The notes beneath the pieces were generated by a model. That model was given only the letters and a program-made list of their open reading frames with translations, searched no databases and had not been told where the DNA came from. A program made the translations under genes and the position numbers. This document shows, piece by piece, positions 8,357 through 19,100 of a stretch of DNA of 64,000 nucleotides (its first letter is position 1; every line of letters begins with the position of its first letter). The DNA comes from an uncultured Ignavibacteria bacterium (lineage in GTDB: Bacteria; Bacteroidota; Ignavibacteria; SZUA-365): NCBI GenBank assembly GCA_913061095.1, contig CAJXVM010000007.1, positions 62,001 to 126,000 of the forward strand, given 5' to 3'.

Positions 8357-9360
8357 CATGCGGGAAGGAGCTCGCGAGCTGCCGCGATGACCGCGGTGGG
8401 AGACAGGTCGCGCATGCACTCGAAGGTTTGTATGGGACAGGCATTCCCGCCGTGTATGGCACAGGGCTTGCAGCTGAGCCCTTCGCGCTGAACAATACGA
8501 TACGGAATGCCATAGGGAGTGAATCCGAATTCCGGCACGGTGGCGCCGAAGATCTCGACAACAGGTGTCCCCATCGCGGAAGCCATATGCACCGGTGCGC
8601 TGTCATTGCTGATCAGCAGGGAGGCGCCACCGATCAACGCGGCGGAAGCGGTCAGGGACAGTTTCCCCGCGGTGTTGACCGCGGGCACACCGGCGATCGC
8701 GGCAATGCGCGCGCAGCGTTCGCTGTCTTCCGGTCCGCCAACGAAAACGATATCCCAGCGGTCAGCGAGCACTTTTGCGGTCTCGGCAAAGCCCTCCTCC
8801 GTCCAGCGCTTTGTTGCCCACACCGATCCCGGCGCAATACAGACATACTGCCGACCGCCTCGTTCCCCGAGCACGTCCACTGCCGCAGCATAGTCCTGTT
8901 CCGCCGGATGCAGTGACGGAGTGGCCTCATATTCCGGCTCAAAGCCCACGGCTTCGAGCAGGCGCAGATTGCGCACGACTTCATGCGCCGCGGGATCGTA
9001 CGGAACACGATGTGTGTACAGGGCTGAGCCCGTCGCACGGTCGAATGCCACGCGAACGGGAGCGCGCGTCGACCGCGCAAGGATGGCACTGCGCAGAGAG
9101 CGATGCGGTGACAGACACAGATCGTAGTGCCCGTTGCGCAGCGTGCGCATCAGTGCCGGCAGACCGGGATCCCTTCCTCTCTTGTCATACATGATGGTGC
9201 GGCGCACTGCGGGGAGGCCATCCATCAGCGATGCTGTCGTGGGGATACAGAGCACATCGATCCCGGCATCCGGGAAACAGCGCGCAGTTTCCGTGACCAG
9301 CGGCGTTGTCAGGATGAGATCGCCGGCAAACGCGGTTTGAATGATCAGTATGTCACGCAT
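8356..9360 (-). CDS. Glycosyltransferase family 9 (heptosyltransferase-like)
   Basis: 334 aa. Opens MRDILIIQTAFAGDLILTTPL, the GT9 N-terminal Rossmann motif, with the C-terminal donor-site motifs CIAPGSVWATKRWTEEGFAE, FVGGPEDSE and LISNDSAPVHMASAMGTPVVEIFG. GT9 enzymes such as WaaF and WaaC add ADP-heptose to the LPS inner core at the cytoplasmic face of the inner membrane. I used the ATG at 9360 rather than the track start at 9474, because the extra 38 residues run into the acyltransferase gene. The 8-nt overlap with the LpxL-type gene shows coupling and supports a role in lipid A/core assembly. The exact sugar is not deducible. Confidence 0.9.
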   Translation of the reverse strand: MRDILIIQTAFAGDLILTTPLVTETARCFPDAGIDVLCIPTTASLMDGLPAVRRTIMYDKRGRDPGLPALMRTLRNGHYDLCLSPHRSLRSAILARSTRAPVRVAFDRATGSALYTHRVPYDPAAHEVVRNLRLLEAVGFEPEYEATPSLHPAEQDYAAAVDVLGERGGRQYVCIAPGSVWATKRWTEEGFAETAKVLADRWDIVFVGGPEDSERCARIAAIAGVPAVNTAGKLSLTASAALIGGASLLISNDSAPVHMASAMGTPVVEIFGATVPEFGFTPYGIPYRIVQREGLSCKPCAIHGGNACPIQTFECMRDLSPTAVIAAARELLPA

Positions 9361-10267
9361 CGGCAGGATCCTCGATGAGCACGCTTTCCGAATGCGGGGC
9401 GTGCTTCCAACGCTTGTGCTGCCAGAGCCACTGACCGGGATGGGCGGCGACCTGCCGCTCGAGCGCCCGCACATGCCGTCGCGTCAGCTCGCGAATACGT
9501 TCTTCCTCCTCCACCCCGAGATCCCGGGTCGAGATTTCTTCCAGTTCGACGTCGTAATTCCCATCGGACGCGCGGACGGCAAATCCTATCACAACCGGCG
9601 CACCGGTGCGCAGGGCGAATGCAGCTGGTCCTTCGTATGTGGCCGCGTACCGGCCGAACAGGCGAACGTAATATGCGCCGCTCGGTCCGCTTTGATCGGC
9701 AATCATCCCGATGATGCCGCGGGATCTCAGCGTCCGGATGATTTCCCGGATCGATATTCCCATCGGGACGACGCGGCTGCCCCACATCGTCCGCCATGAT
9801 TCCACCAGTTCATCCACGGCAGGATTATGCAGCGGATGGACAATTGTCGTGACAGAAAATCCAAGAAGGCGGGGGACGCCGATGTTCAGCCATTCCCAGT
9901 TCCCGAAATGCCCCGACATCAAAACCAGTCCGCTGCCCCGGCGACGGGCATTCTCCAGTACGTCCGGGTTGCGGATACGCAGGATGTGCTGCAGCAGCTC
10001 ATCATTGAGACGCGGCGTCCACATCAGTTCGAAAATGGTGGTGACCAGATTGACATAGCTCTCCCGCGCGATCCTGATGATCTCACCTTCCTGCAGATCA
10101 GGAAACGCGCGCCGCAGCTGCAGGAGGGTCAGCTTCTTCCGAATGGGGATGACATAGTAGGCGAGCATCGCGAAACCGCGAGCCATGACACGGACCACAC
10201 CAAGCGGCAGCAGTTGCAGCATGCGTGCGATCCCGGCGAAAAGCATGTATTCGATGGTCGTTTTCAC
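9353..10267 (-). CDS. LpxL/HtrB-type lysophospholipid (lipid A) acyltransferase
   Basis: 304 aa. N-terminal hydrophobic region, catalytic HxxxxE motif HFGNWE (His120, Glu125), the later IADQSGPSGAYYVRLFGRYA segment and the C-terminal HPGQWLWQHKRWKH, all hallmarks of the lauroyl/myristoyl acyltransferases that add secondary acyl chains to Kdo2-lipid A at the inner membrane. It sits next to a GT9 core glycosyltransferase. The two form the distal end of the minus-strand envelope operon. Acyl specificity is unknown. Confidence 0.93.
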   Translation of the reverse strand: MKTTIEYMLFAGIARMLQLLPLGVVRVMARGFAMLAYYVIPIRKKLTLLQLRRAFPDLQEGEIIRIARESYVNLVTTIFELMWTPRLNDELLQHILRIRNPDVLENARRRGSGLVLMSGHFGNWEWLNIGVPRLLGFSVTTIVHPLHNPAVDELVESWRTMWGSRVVPMGISIREIIRTLRSRGIIGMIADQSGPSGAYYVRLFGRYAATYEGPAAFALRTGAPVVIGFAVRASDGNYDVELEEISTRDLGVEEEERIRELTRRHVRALERQVAAHPGQWLWQHKRWKHAPHSESVLIEDPADA

Positions 10268-10279
10268 GCGGTCGAAGCG

Positions 10280-11644
10280 CTAGTAAGTCCCGGCGGTGCG
10301 CTCCCAGTCGGGATTGTACACTTCATTGCGCTTGGTGGAATGCACCAGTTCATAGCTGTTGAATCCGCCGCGATCGACAAAGATGAATTCCACGCCGCTC
10401 TCGATGTAGTCATAGCGCCAGATCTCGTGCGGCTTCATATCGCTCTCACTGGAACGGCGATCGACGTAGTCGGGTGGTCCGTAGAGGATATACACCCGCC
10501 CCCGATCAGATCGCCAGCCTTCACGGAACGACGAACGGAACTGTTCATTCGTAACTGCGATGCGCTGCTGATATTCTTCGTAGAATTCATTGCGCGGCGT
10601 GTTGACGTCGGGATCACGGTCGCGCCAGAATTTCGTCATGAATTTCCTCTTGGGTTCCGACCCTTCGAGCGAATCCCAGATATTCTTCTCGTCGCTCGTT
10701 GCGATATATTTGGCCATCGCAAACTGATCGTCCAGCTCCGCTTCACCCATGGAGCTGAATTCCGCGGCGATCAGGTCGGCAATCGATGCCGCCACGGTGG
10801 TATCCATCGGGATGTCGGGATTGAAGACATAAAATGCCTTGCTCTGCGTGGCGGAGAATGTCCCCGTCGTGTCTCCATACGTGAGAATCAGCGTATAGAC
10901 ACCGGTCGGCAGCGGTCCCAGGTTCAATGACCCGACTTCCACACGTGAATCCATTTTACCCCTGCGCTCATGCCCTTTGCTGACCATTGTCTTCCCGTAC
11001 GAGCTGACAATCTCGCTCTTCACGACAAACATCTCGTCCTTGGCATGATAGAGCTCTGAGTAGTAGAGGAGATTCGGAAGCTGCTTCCCGTAGAGCAGCG
11101 TAGGATTCGGGACGACTTCAAGTGTATTCTTGTAGAAAATATTGGAGGCATCCTCATCGGTTCGCTTGATAGAGGATGCGAGTTCGATGTCGCTGAATAC
11201 CGTCGAACGAGTCGAAAAATCGCGCACTTCGAACATGACCTCCACACTGTCGCTGACGGCGGGACGCGCTTCATCCCGTGAGATGACGGCAAATTTGTAC
11301 CGCCCCGGTTCAAGGAGAAAATGTACGCGCCCGATAAGGGTTTTGTTGGTGAGTCCGACCGTGTCCTTCACGGAAACCGGTACGCGCCAGGTTTTCAGGA
11401 TAGGATCCTGCTCATCATCCTCCCGCCGGATGATCGTGTGAATGACAGCAGCGGCGGTAAACCGGTCTGCCTGTTGTTCGTACGCGAGCCCGGTACGCGG
11501 AAGGGAGTAGTACAGTTCAACGAAACTGTTGTCTTTGTCATAGCGGAATGATGCAAGATCAATGCTCATCCGCAGGTCGGGTTCCTGTCCATTCGCAATG
11601 ATCGGCAGGAACAGCAGGCAGGCGAGGATGAAGCGATGTACCAT
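10280..11644 (-). CDS. GWxTD domain-containing secreted protein
   Basis: 454 aa. Signal peptide at residues 1-18 (LACLLFLPIIANGQ). Beta-rich N-terminal two-thirds, then the GWxTD domain near the C-terminus: FMTKFWRDRDPDVNTPRNEFYEEYQQR followed by SFREGWRSDRGRVYILYGPPDYVDRR. GWxTD proteins occur in Chlorobi, Ignavibacteria and Acidobacteria; their biochemical role is unknown. The ATG at 11644 starts the signal peptide, so the 31 extra codons of the track ORF were dropped. It lies 13 nt upstream of the lipid A acyltransferase and downstream of the PorV-like gene, which points to an envelope function. Confidence 0.88.
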   Translation of the reverse strand: MVHRFILACLLFLPIIANGQEPDLRMSIDLASFRYDKDNSFVELYYSLPRTGLAYEQQADRFTAAAVIHTIIRREDDEQDPILKTWRVPVSVKDTVGLTNKTLIGRVHFLLEPGRYKFAVISRDEARPAVSDSVEVMFEVRDFSTRSTVFSDIELASSIKRTDEDASNIFYKNTLEVVPNPTLLYGKQLPNLLYYSELYHAKDEMFVVKSEIVSSYGKTMVSKGHERRGKMDSRVEVGSLNLGPLPTGVYTLILTYGDTTGTFSATQSKAFYVFNPDIPMDTTVAASIADLIAAEFSSMGEAELDDQFAMAKYIATSDEKNIWDSLEGSEPKRKFMTKFWRDRDPDVNTPRNEFYEEYQQRIAVTNEQFRSSFREGWRSDRGRVYILYGPPDYVDRRSSESDMKPHEIWRYDYIESGVEFIFVDRGGFNSYELVHSTKRNEVYNPDWERTAGTY

Positions 11645-11748
11645 GAGCAAATCCTGATTTCTGGACAATATGCCTGTGCCGGCACTGTCATATAAAGTAG
11701 TAAAGCGGCGAAAGAATACAATGCGATTCTTCGTCACCCCATCAACAT

Positions 11749-11776
11749 GAAGGGCTCCGCAAATGCGGAGCCCTTC
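11749..11776 (-). terminator. Strong hairpin between the PorV-like and GWxTD genes
   Basis: Perfect 12-bp stem GAAGGGCTCCGC / GCGGAGCCCTTC with a 4-nt loop. No T-run follows on the minus strand, so it may act as an attenuator or as an mRNA 3'-end stabiliser rather than a full terminator. Confidence 0.55.
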
Positions 11777-11797
11777 GGTCAGACATCGTTCTGAGCC

Positions 11798-12847
11798 TCA
11801 GAAGCCCAGTCCGACGGTAATCACATGATTGCCGTCGAAGGTTTTCATGTTCCGGTAGGCATAGTCTACGATGATGGCAAGGTCACCGGCATCGAAATTC
11901 ACGCCGGCACCGAATGCCGCATCATATTCATATGCGCTCTCCCCTGCGAAGTCTTCCGTGTCACCACCTGGAAGATTGTAGGAACCACGCAGGAAGAAGA
12001 AATTGCGGAACCCGTATTCCAGTCCGACACGGTACTGGTCCGCAAGGAAGTTGTTGTTTTCAAAGGCGCCGGACACCGTGAGATTATGCAGATCCTGGAA
12101 ACTCTTCGTGTAGGCCATCCCGAGCTCCAGAGAGGTCGGCATGCTGAAGCCGGCAGCCTCGATCCGCAGGAGCTGCGGATCACGCTTGCTGTCGAGCTCG
12201 TCGACGCGGCGCGTCAGACCGGCACCCTCGTACTGCATATTGCCTCCGAGATGACGGAGGGTCACGCCAAGCGAGAGACCGCGCAGCCCGGCGAGGCCCT
12301 GGTACTGCACACCGATGTCGAATGCAGTATTCGAGGCCGAAACACGGTACTGATCCTCACTGATGAGATATGCAGACACACCGGCACGGATGCGATCGGT
12401 GAGAGCACGGGAGTATGTCAGACCAAGGGCAATGAAGTTCGGTGACCACGTCGCCCCGGTTCCGTCAGGATTGCGTTCGTCGGTGAGTTCGATGTCACCG
12501 AACGAGAGGGATTTCACAGAGAAGGCCAGATACCCGAAGCCCGAGAACTGTGCTCCGACAGCCGCATAATCCACACCGATATCGCCGAATGACTGTGTGT
12601 GCGAGAACATGGCTTCCGCCGTATGCTTGCTCGCCGCCAGACCTGCGGGATTGTAGTAGATCGCATTGAGCCCTGAAATCCCGGCGCTGTAGGCACTTCC
12701 GAGCGCGATGCCCTGGGCGCCCACCGGGACCAGCAGCTGATCAGCACCAGCTGTCCCTGAGCGACCGCCACCCTGGGCCATCGCAGCGGAGCCCAGCACA
12801 ACGAGCGCCATCGCGAATGCCAAGATAGATGAAAGCGTAGTACGCAT
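11798..12847 (-). CDS. PorV/PorQ-family outer-membrane barrel protein
   Basis: 349 aa. Signal peptide at 1-24 (ILAFAMALVVLGSAAMAQ), then the family signature AGADQLLVPVGAQGIALGSAYSAGISGLNAIYYNPAGLA, followed by alternating beta strands and a C-terminal aromatic-Gly ending (HVITVGLGF). This FadL-like barrel family includes PorV, the T9SS shuttle protein, and PorQ. With T9SS-type cargo encoded directly upstream, a role in cargo handling is plausible but not proven; many genomes carry several paralogues. The start at 12847 has an AAGGAG Shine-Dalgarno about 10 nt upstream and begins the signal peptide; the longer track start does not. Confidence 0.85.
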   Translation of the reverse strand: MRTTLSSILAFAMALVVLGSAAMAQGGGRSGTAGADQLLVPVGAQGIALGSAYSAGISGLNAIYYNPAGLAASKHTAEAMFSHTQSFGDIGVDYAAVGAQFSGFGYLAFSVKSLSFGDIELTDERNPDGTGATWSPNFIALGLTYSRALTDRIRAGVSAYLISEDQYRVSASNTAFDIGVQYQGLAGLRGLSLGVTLRHLGGNMQYEGAGLTRRVDELDSKRDPQLLRIEAAGFSMPTSLELGMAYTKSFQDLHNLTVSGAFENNNFLADQYRVGLEYGFRNFFFLRGSYNLPGGDTEDFAGESAYEYDAAFGAGVNFDAGDLAIIVDYAYRNMKTFDGNHVITVGLGF

Positions 12848-12919
12848 AATATATCTCCTTAATGATGTACCTGATTCACAACTGTTGTTCATCGTCATCG
12901 TTCAGCAGACAGCATCACA

Positions 12920-15900
12920 TCAGATGCGATCGAGATACTGCGCCTCAGTGACCACACCGAGCTTGAGTACCTTCTCCGTGTCGAGATCAGGCAGTTCGAT
13001 GTGGATGATGTACATCCCGCTGGCGACAGGGAGCCCGTTGTCGTTCTGGAGATCCCAGGTGGCGAGCTGTGTGTTGTCATTCTTCTCGAAGGAGCGGACC
13101 AGCGTACCCGACACCGAGTAGATGCGGAAGTTGGCACGCGGCGGAAGATGATTGAACGTCACAAATCGCTGATACTTGTTCAGCTCCTGCTCGTTCGATC
13201 CGAGATACGGGTTGGGGAAGACCTGGATGTCGGTGATGTCTTCCGCCGCGACCGCATCGGAATATGTCGCCTCGGTTGTTGTGAATGTGAATACATCATT
13301 GTCCTTGAAGGGGACATTCGGAATGACGGTGATTGTGTATCCGTCATCCCACGGATACTTGACCGGACCTTCTGCAATGTTGAGCGGCCACCATGCATAG
13401 ACAATCGGAATCGCATTCGAGATGGCCGCGTTGTAGAAGGAAAATTCCGGACCGGTGTAACTGGAATTCGGAGTTTCGCTGTAGGGTTCGTTAACGACGA
13501 AGAAATATTCGCGATCACCGGGATTGCCGGTCGGTGCGAACGTGGCGTCCTGAGCGGCACCCTCGCGCTGCTCCACGAGCATCCACGACAGCTGCTTCTC
13601 ATTATTCGGATCGGTAACATCCCAGACAGAAACGGGCGAATCGGAGTATGAACCGAACCCGTAGTTGACGTTGACCGTATCGTCGGACTGGTTGCGGAGA
13701 TACACATAGCCCTTCGACGTATTGTTGCGATCGAAGCGGATCTCCACAATCTGGTTCACTTCATACGGCATGATACTGCTTCCGAAGAAGTCCCACCCGA
13801 CAAGGAAGAACCCGGCGTATGCATCATACACCTGTGGTCCACCGGTGTGAGTGATGTCGAGGATCTCCGCGCCGGTCTGATAAATGCCGTTACCGATAAT
13901 ACCGACCTGGAATCCGTCCATGATGTAGCCGGCCTGAAGACCGCCGTACACCTCGGAATTGGTCACCAGCTGCTCGTTGTCATCGATATCTCTGAGATTC
14001 CAGCCGAAGTAGTCGAACTCCAGCGGATCGCCGTGGAAATCGACAGTCCGCTTCCCGAGGGATGCAAAGGTCACTTCATAGTTGTGACCGGTCAGCGCGT
14101 TGGGGTCGATGACCTTGACCTGCACCTCACCGGTGGCGATACCGGAAGTATGCATGACCTGGAGCATCTCGCCGACCTCGGCGCCGGCACGATAGCCGGG
14201 ATCGAGGGTCTTGGGACGCAGTTCGATGATCACAGGTGTCGACTCCAGCTGGCGCGGTGTCGCTTCCGGATCGGGATTGTATGAATAGGCGGTCACCGCA
14301 AAATAATACGGCTGATTGTTGACCAGCGGGCGATCGGTGATCGCGTCATTCTTCAGTTCGATCAGACGTTCGATGCCAGAGTCGGTCCCGAACTGCACCG
14401 GCAGCGTCACGACCGCACCGGTCTTCGGATCGATGACTTCGTCGAAAATCGTCGCCACGTTGTCGATCACGTCAAATGTGGCGATGCGCACCGCGTCGTC
14501 GATGGTCGAACTCGACGAAGGGAACTGATAAACATTGTATCCCTGGAACGCGAAGCCCTCATCTTCGAAGCTCTCTGTCCGGTTGACTCCTTCGAAATCA
14601 CCCCATGTCAGGATGATGGTGTTATCCTGCAGCGAAGATACCACCTGCGGTGACGGGGGCGCCTGTGGGAGGTCGAAGTTGTTGTCGAAGGCCAGCTGTG
14701 CAAAGCGATCGTAGTAGCGCAGCACCTGCAGGCTGGAAATGCGGTCGGAACCGCGGCCGACGATGCGGGAGACCACCACTTCCTGCGTGTTGATTTCTCC
14801 GTTTTCCAGGTCCGTGCTGCTGTTGAGCGTGAACGGTCCCGTGGTCATCAGGAAACGCCGGTCATCGGGTGCATTGACGATACCGTCGATCCAGCCGGTC
14901 TTCGTAACGGGGTCACCCGCGAGCGTGACGGCCACTTCCTGACCCGTTGTAGGATCCACGAACGGCTGGCCGTCATACAGCTTCGACTGCAGGTAATTGT
15001 ACATCTGTATCGCGCCTTCCGCGGTACCGAGGTCGGGATCCGCATAGACGGCGTCCGAGTTGATATAGAAAGCGAAGGAGGAGACCTCGAGGTTCTTCCA
15101 CCCTTCGAGCGTGCCAAAGTTGTAGATGGCCTCGTCACCTTCCTCACCGGGGACCACCGGTCCCTGGAAGAAGTCGTATCCGGCCGCGGGCGGAATGCCG
15201 TACACGTCGTCCTGGGCGAGACCGTTGTAGACGTATCCCAGCGAGAGCGTCGTGTCGATACCGACGAGATCATCACCGGCATCGCCGAGATCGGGATCCG
15301 ACCACTGTGCGAAATAGGCTTCCTCGAGGTCCTGTCCGCCCTTGTTGATGACGGTGTACTTGGTGAACACCATGTTGCCGAGCGGACCGGTCTGATTGTA
15401 GCCCCAGACGAGTGTCTGAACCTCTACTCCGATCGGGGAGGTACCGTACAGATTACTTGTCCGTGCCGGATCAAGATCGTTCGAGACAAACCAGAGCACC
15501 TCATCACCGATCAGGAACGGCGTATCGACGTTCTCATCTCCATCGAGATAGTTATCGAAATTCGGATTGTAGGTACCGGAGTTGTCATTGTCGTAGTACG
15601 GGGCGCCAAACTCATCGGGCCACTCCATGAAGTCGGTACGCAGACGTTCCTGCTCTGCGGTTGTCAGGAGCTCGAATGCCGCACGGGTGGCTTTCCGGAC
15701 CTTGAAAATCCGATGCCGGGGATCGTTCGGATCTGCTGTGCCGTCAGGCTTGATGTTCCCGGCCTGAAGGCCCTGACTGTATGTTGATCCGCCGATGCGA
15801 ATCTCACCCTGGATCTTTCCGCCCCAGACGAGCCCATCCTGGAAAATCGCATATTTCGCGCTTCCGGTCGGCCACTCGAGGCCGGAACCATCCGTCTGCG

Positions 15901-16093
15901 GGTTATGCGAGGTGGATCCGTTGTTGGAAATCCACATCAGGATGTTGTTGATCGAGATAAAATCATAGACATCGTTATCCGACGTCTTTTGGATTCTGCC
16001 TTTGTCCTTGCCGCCTTCATGCTCTCCAGCCTGCATCATGCCGGCACAACAGAGCAGAGCGAGCGACAGGAACAGCCTTCCAATCAAGTTCAT
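12920..16093 (-). CDS. Large secreted protein with T9SS-type C-terminal domain
   Basis: 1057 aa. Signal peptide at 1-22 (LIGRLFLSLALLCCAGMMQAGEHE), a long beta-rich, Asp/Tyr/Asn-rich body with FN3-like pieces (NTIILTWGDFEGVNRTE ... PYYFAVTAYSYNPDPEAT), and a C-terminus DIQVFPNPYLGSNEQ ... NFRIYSVSGTLVRSFEKNDN ... GMYIIHIELPD that resembles FlgD-like/T9SS sorting domains (FPNPY replacing NYPNPF), though about 20 residues follow the usual end. Presumably exported to the cell surface. It sits between the TonB receptor and the PorV-like barrel and is probably co-transcribed. The body matches no family I can name. Confidence 0.82.
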   Translation of the reverse strand: MNLIGRLFLSLALLCCAGMMQAGEHEGGKDKGRIQKTSDNDVYDFISINNILMWISNNGSTSHNPQTDGSGLEWPTGSAKYAIFQDGLVWGGKIQGEIRIGGSTYSQGLQAGNIKPDGTADPNDPRHRIFKVRKATRAAFELLTTAEQERLRTDFMEWPDEFGAPYYDNDNSGTYNPNFDNYLDGDENVDTPFLIGDEVLWFVSNDLDPARTSNLYGTSPIGVEVQTLVWGYNQTGPLGNMVFTKYTVINKGGQDLEEAYFAQWSDPDLGDAGDDLVGIDTTLSLGYVYNGLAQDDVYGIPPAAGYDFFQGPVVPGEEGDEAIYNFGTLEGWKNLEVSSFAFYINSDAVYADPDLGTAEGAIQMYNYLQSKLYDGQPFVDPTTGQEVAVTLAGDPVTKTGWIDGIVNAPDDRRFLMTTGPFTLNSSTDLENGEINTQEVVVSRIVGRGSDRISSLQVLRYYDRFAQLAFDNNFDLPQAPPSPQVVSSLQDNTIILTWGDFEGVNRTESFEDEGFAFQGYNVYQFPSSSSTIDDAVRIATFDVIDNVATIFDEVIDPKTGAVVTLPVQFGTDSGIERLIELKNDAITDRPLVNNQPYYFAVTAYSYNPDPEATPRQLESTPVIIELRPKTLDPGYRAGAEVGEMLQVMHTSGIATGEVQVKVIDPNALTGHNYEVTFASLGKRTVDFHGDPLEFDYFGWNLRDIDDNEQLVTNSEVYGGLQAGYIMDGFQVGIIGNGIYQTGAEILDITHTGGPQVYDAYAGFFLVGWDFFGSSIMPYEVNQIVEIRFDRNNTSKGYVYLRNQSDDTVNVNYGFGSYSDSPVSVWDVTDPNNEKQLSWMLVEQREGAAQDATFAPTGNPGDREYFFVVNEPYSETPNSSYTGPEFSFYNAAISNAIPIVYAWWPLNIAEGPVKYPWDDGYTITVIPNVPFKDNDVFTFTTTEATYSDAVAAEDITDIQVFPNPYLGSNEQELNKYQRFVTFNHLPPRANFRIYSVSGTLVRSFEKNDNTQLATWDLQNDNGLPVASGMYIIHIELPDLDTEKVLKLGVVTEAQYLDRI

Positions 16094-16152
16094 GCTCAGT
16101 CTCCTTGTATTACTTCTACGAAAATTCATGGAAATCATGCCTGCCAGAGAAA

Positions 16153-19100
16153 CTAGAAGTTCAACCGCAGACCGAGACGCACCTGCCGCGGAGGACCATA
16201 CAGGTTCGCATTCATCAGAACGGTCTGATAGTAGTAGTCTCTGTACAGATCAGCAAACACATTGCCAAATTCCTGGTAGGTTTGCAGCTGCTGTTTTCCT
16301 GCGATCGTGGAGAGATATCCGTCGTCGCTGGCGCTGCCAGACTGCATGAAGACGTCCTCCACATTTTTCGTGTCGAGCAGGTTGATCACCCAGATGTAGA
16401 AGTTGACATCGAGACCGGCGATGGAAACAGTTTTGTCAAGGCGCGCATCAAGCTGGAACATCCATGGTGTGCGCGACTCGTTGAGCACTTCCACCGGCTG
16501 ACGGCGATTCTCGTAACTGTTCTCATCCACGCGGGTATAGGGATGTCCGCTATTGAACTTGAACAGAATATTCAGTCCAAGACGCTCGAGTGGGTGCATG
16601 CCACCAAGCATCGGACCGTCATCGCGACCGAACCGGTAATCGATATTGATCGTGCCACGATGCGTCTGATCGAAATCAAGCGCGGTGGTGTATTTCGGCA
16701 GAAACGGTGTTTCCGTCGGGGAAAGCCAAATGGCGCGGAAGGCGGTCGACGGAGCCGAACCTGTTCCTCTCGCATCCGAGTAGGTGTAGTCGACGGAAGC
16801 CTGAACGCGTTCGACTCGCCGCAGATTGATCTTGAGCGAAACTCCCGAGGTCGTCGCAAAATCGCCGTTCGTCCACACGTAGTACGCGAGATGCTGCGCA
16901 CCGGAAGCGGCAAGAATCTGCTGCTGCTGAATCTGGTCGCGAATATCCTTGTAGAACGCGCCGATGTCGAATGCGAGGTTATCCCCGATCTGCTGGCGGA
17001 AACCAAAGTCGTACTGAATGGTAGTTTCGGGTCTGACACCAAAGCCGACCGGATTCTGGATCGCGTATCCACCACGAATGTTATCGGCGGCAAGGGCGTT
17101 GCCCAGGTACACGTCACGCAGACGGGACTGCTGAACAAACTTTCCGTACTGGGCGTAAAAAACGGTTTGATCGGTCACCGGGAAGGAGAAACCGATACGG
17201 GGACTGAAGGTAGAGCTGATCTCCACATCCTTCAGATTGCTGGGATCCTGAAGAATCATCCCCTCGTCGTCGAACTGGACATTGTTCGGATTGACGAATT
17301 CCTTGGTGTCCGTATCAATGTAATCCCAGCGAAGACCGAGATTGATCACGAGATCCTCAAGCTCGATCTTGTCAAGGGCGTAGACAGACGCAAAGACCGG
17401 GTTCTTCGGACCGTTCGGCCCGTCGTCGAGTGAGGCGCCCCACTGATCATAACCGAAGTAATTGGTTCGGGAGTTCACCGCCTGCTGAGTGGGCGTGGCA
17501 TCCGGATTCGCCCGGGAGAAGCTTTTCAGTGTGAATGCAGCAATGTCGAACTGCCGGATATCATACTGCGACGCCTCACCACCAACCTTGATCTCATGGG
17601 TTCGACCAATCTGATGGACAAAATTCAGCTTGGCACTGATCGAAGAGTAGCGGTCCTTCTGATATGCATAACCACGGGCAGGTGAACCGTAGACTTCATA
17701 CTGGTCGCCGAACAGCTGAATCGGGAGGGGGGCAACGCCATCACCACGAAAATCATAGCCCAGGGCGGAGTTCGCAATGGAGTCGCCATAGGCGAAGATG
17801 TCATGCTGATGCTCCGCGTCCATCGCCAGGTTGAAATTCCCGAAGTAATTGATGAACAGTTCATAGAACGTATTCTGGCTGAGCAGATGCGTAAGTTTCA
17901 GGTTCGCGCTCCAGTCCTCGTTCTCGATGCTGAGCGAGCGATGCTGATTCCCGTAGGTGATTGTTCCGACCGGGTCGTACTCCCATTGATTGGTCGCTTC
18001 ATTGAACGATGCCGTGCGTCCAACCTGATAGCCGCGCTGGATTGGTCCGTCGGACGGGACCGGATTCACCGTTCCGACGGTGTAATCCCCGTCTCGACCG
18101 GCAGAATATCCGTACGTACCGCCGATGCGGATATTGATGGGATTCAGGTCGATCGTCATGTTCCCGTTGATGGCGTAGGCCTCAACGGCGTTGTTGTAAA
18201 TGAGTCCACCCGGATAGGTGTAATCAATCTTCCGTGCACTCGAACCGAGGCGCGGATCGAAAATACCTACCTTCTCCTGCTCTTCAGGGGCAAGTAATGC
18301 GTGCGCATCCGTGGCCCTGAGCAGCATATCATAATCATCCGCAAGTGTCATAGGATTGCGATATGTGGCCGGCGTGCGAGAGAATGTATTCTGTCCCGCA
18401 ACGAAGAAACGGACCGGACCGTAAATGGGACCGCCGGCGGTGAGGACATACTGGCTGTAGCCATAATTGTACGAACCGAGAAAATTCTCATCTCCCGGAT
18501 CGTTCCAGCTGTCGGTAATCGCCTCGAATCCGAACTGCAGTTTCCGACTGCCCGTCCGCGTGGTGGTCATGATCAGTCCGCCGTTGGCGCCGCCAAACTC
18601 AGCGGAATATCCACCGGCCTGAAAATTGATCTCCTTGATGGCGTTGTTGATCACCGTAAGCGAGCGACCACCGTACACGGGATCATTTGCGTTCACGCCG
18701 TCAACGACATAGGCGGTTGCATCCCCGCGGCTGCCGCGAACATAGATTTCACCGTCCTGGCTGACAATACCGGCCTGGAGTGCAACGATTCCGTCCACAC
18801 CGCGCACAGGAAGATTCTCAATCTGTTCCTGTGTGACCGTTGACTTGTTGTTCGTCACGTTCTTGTCGACCAGCGGTTTTTCCGCGATGATTTCCACCTC
18901 GCCGACCTTGAAGGCCTCGCTGGGAAGCTGGAAATCCACCGTCCTGGTCTCGTTGGACTTGATAAGCACGTCACGGATCGTTATCTGCTGGTAGCCGATA
19001 TAGCTGGCGACAAGCGTCACCTCACCGATCGGCACGTTCAGAATGACGTACTCCCCGTTGATATTCGTGGCCGCGCCGCGATCCGTCCCCTCAATGACGA

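Noticed and set aside
16105-17433. 442-aa plus-strand ORF antisense to the TonB receptor
   Set aside because: Shadow ORF; the receptor reads through in one frame with signal peptide, plug and terminal Phe.
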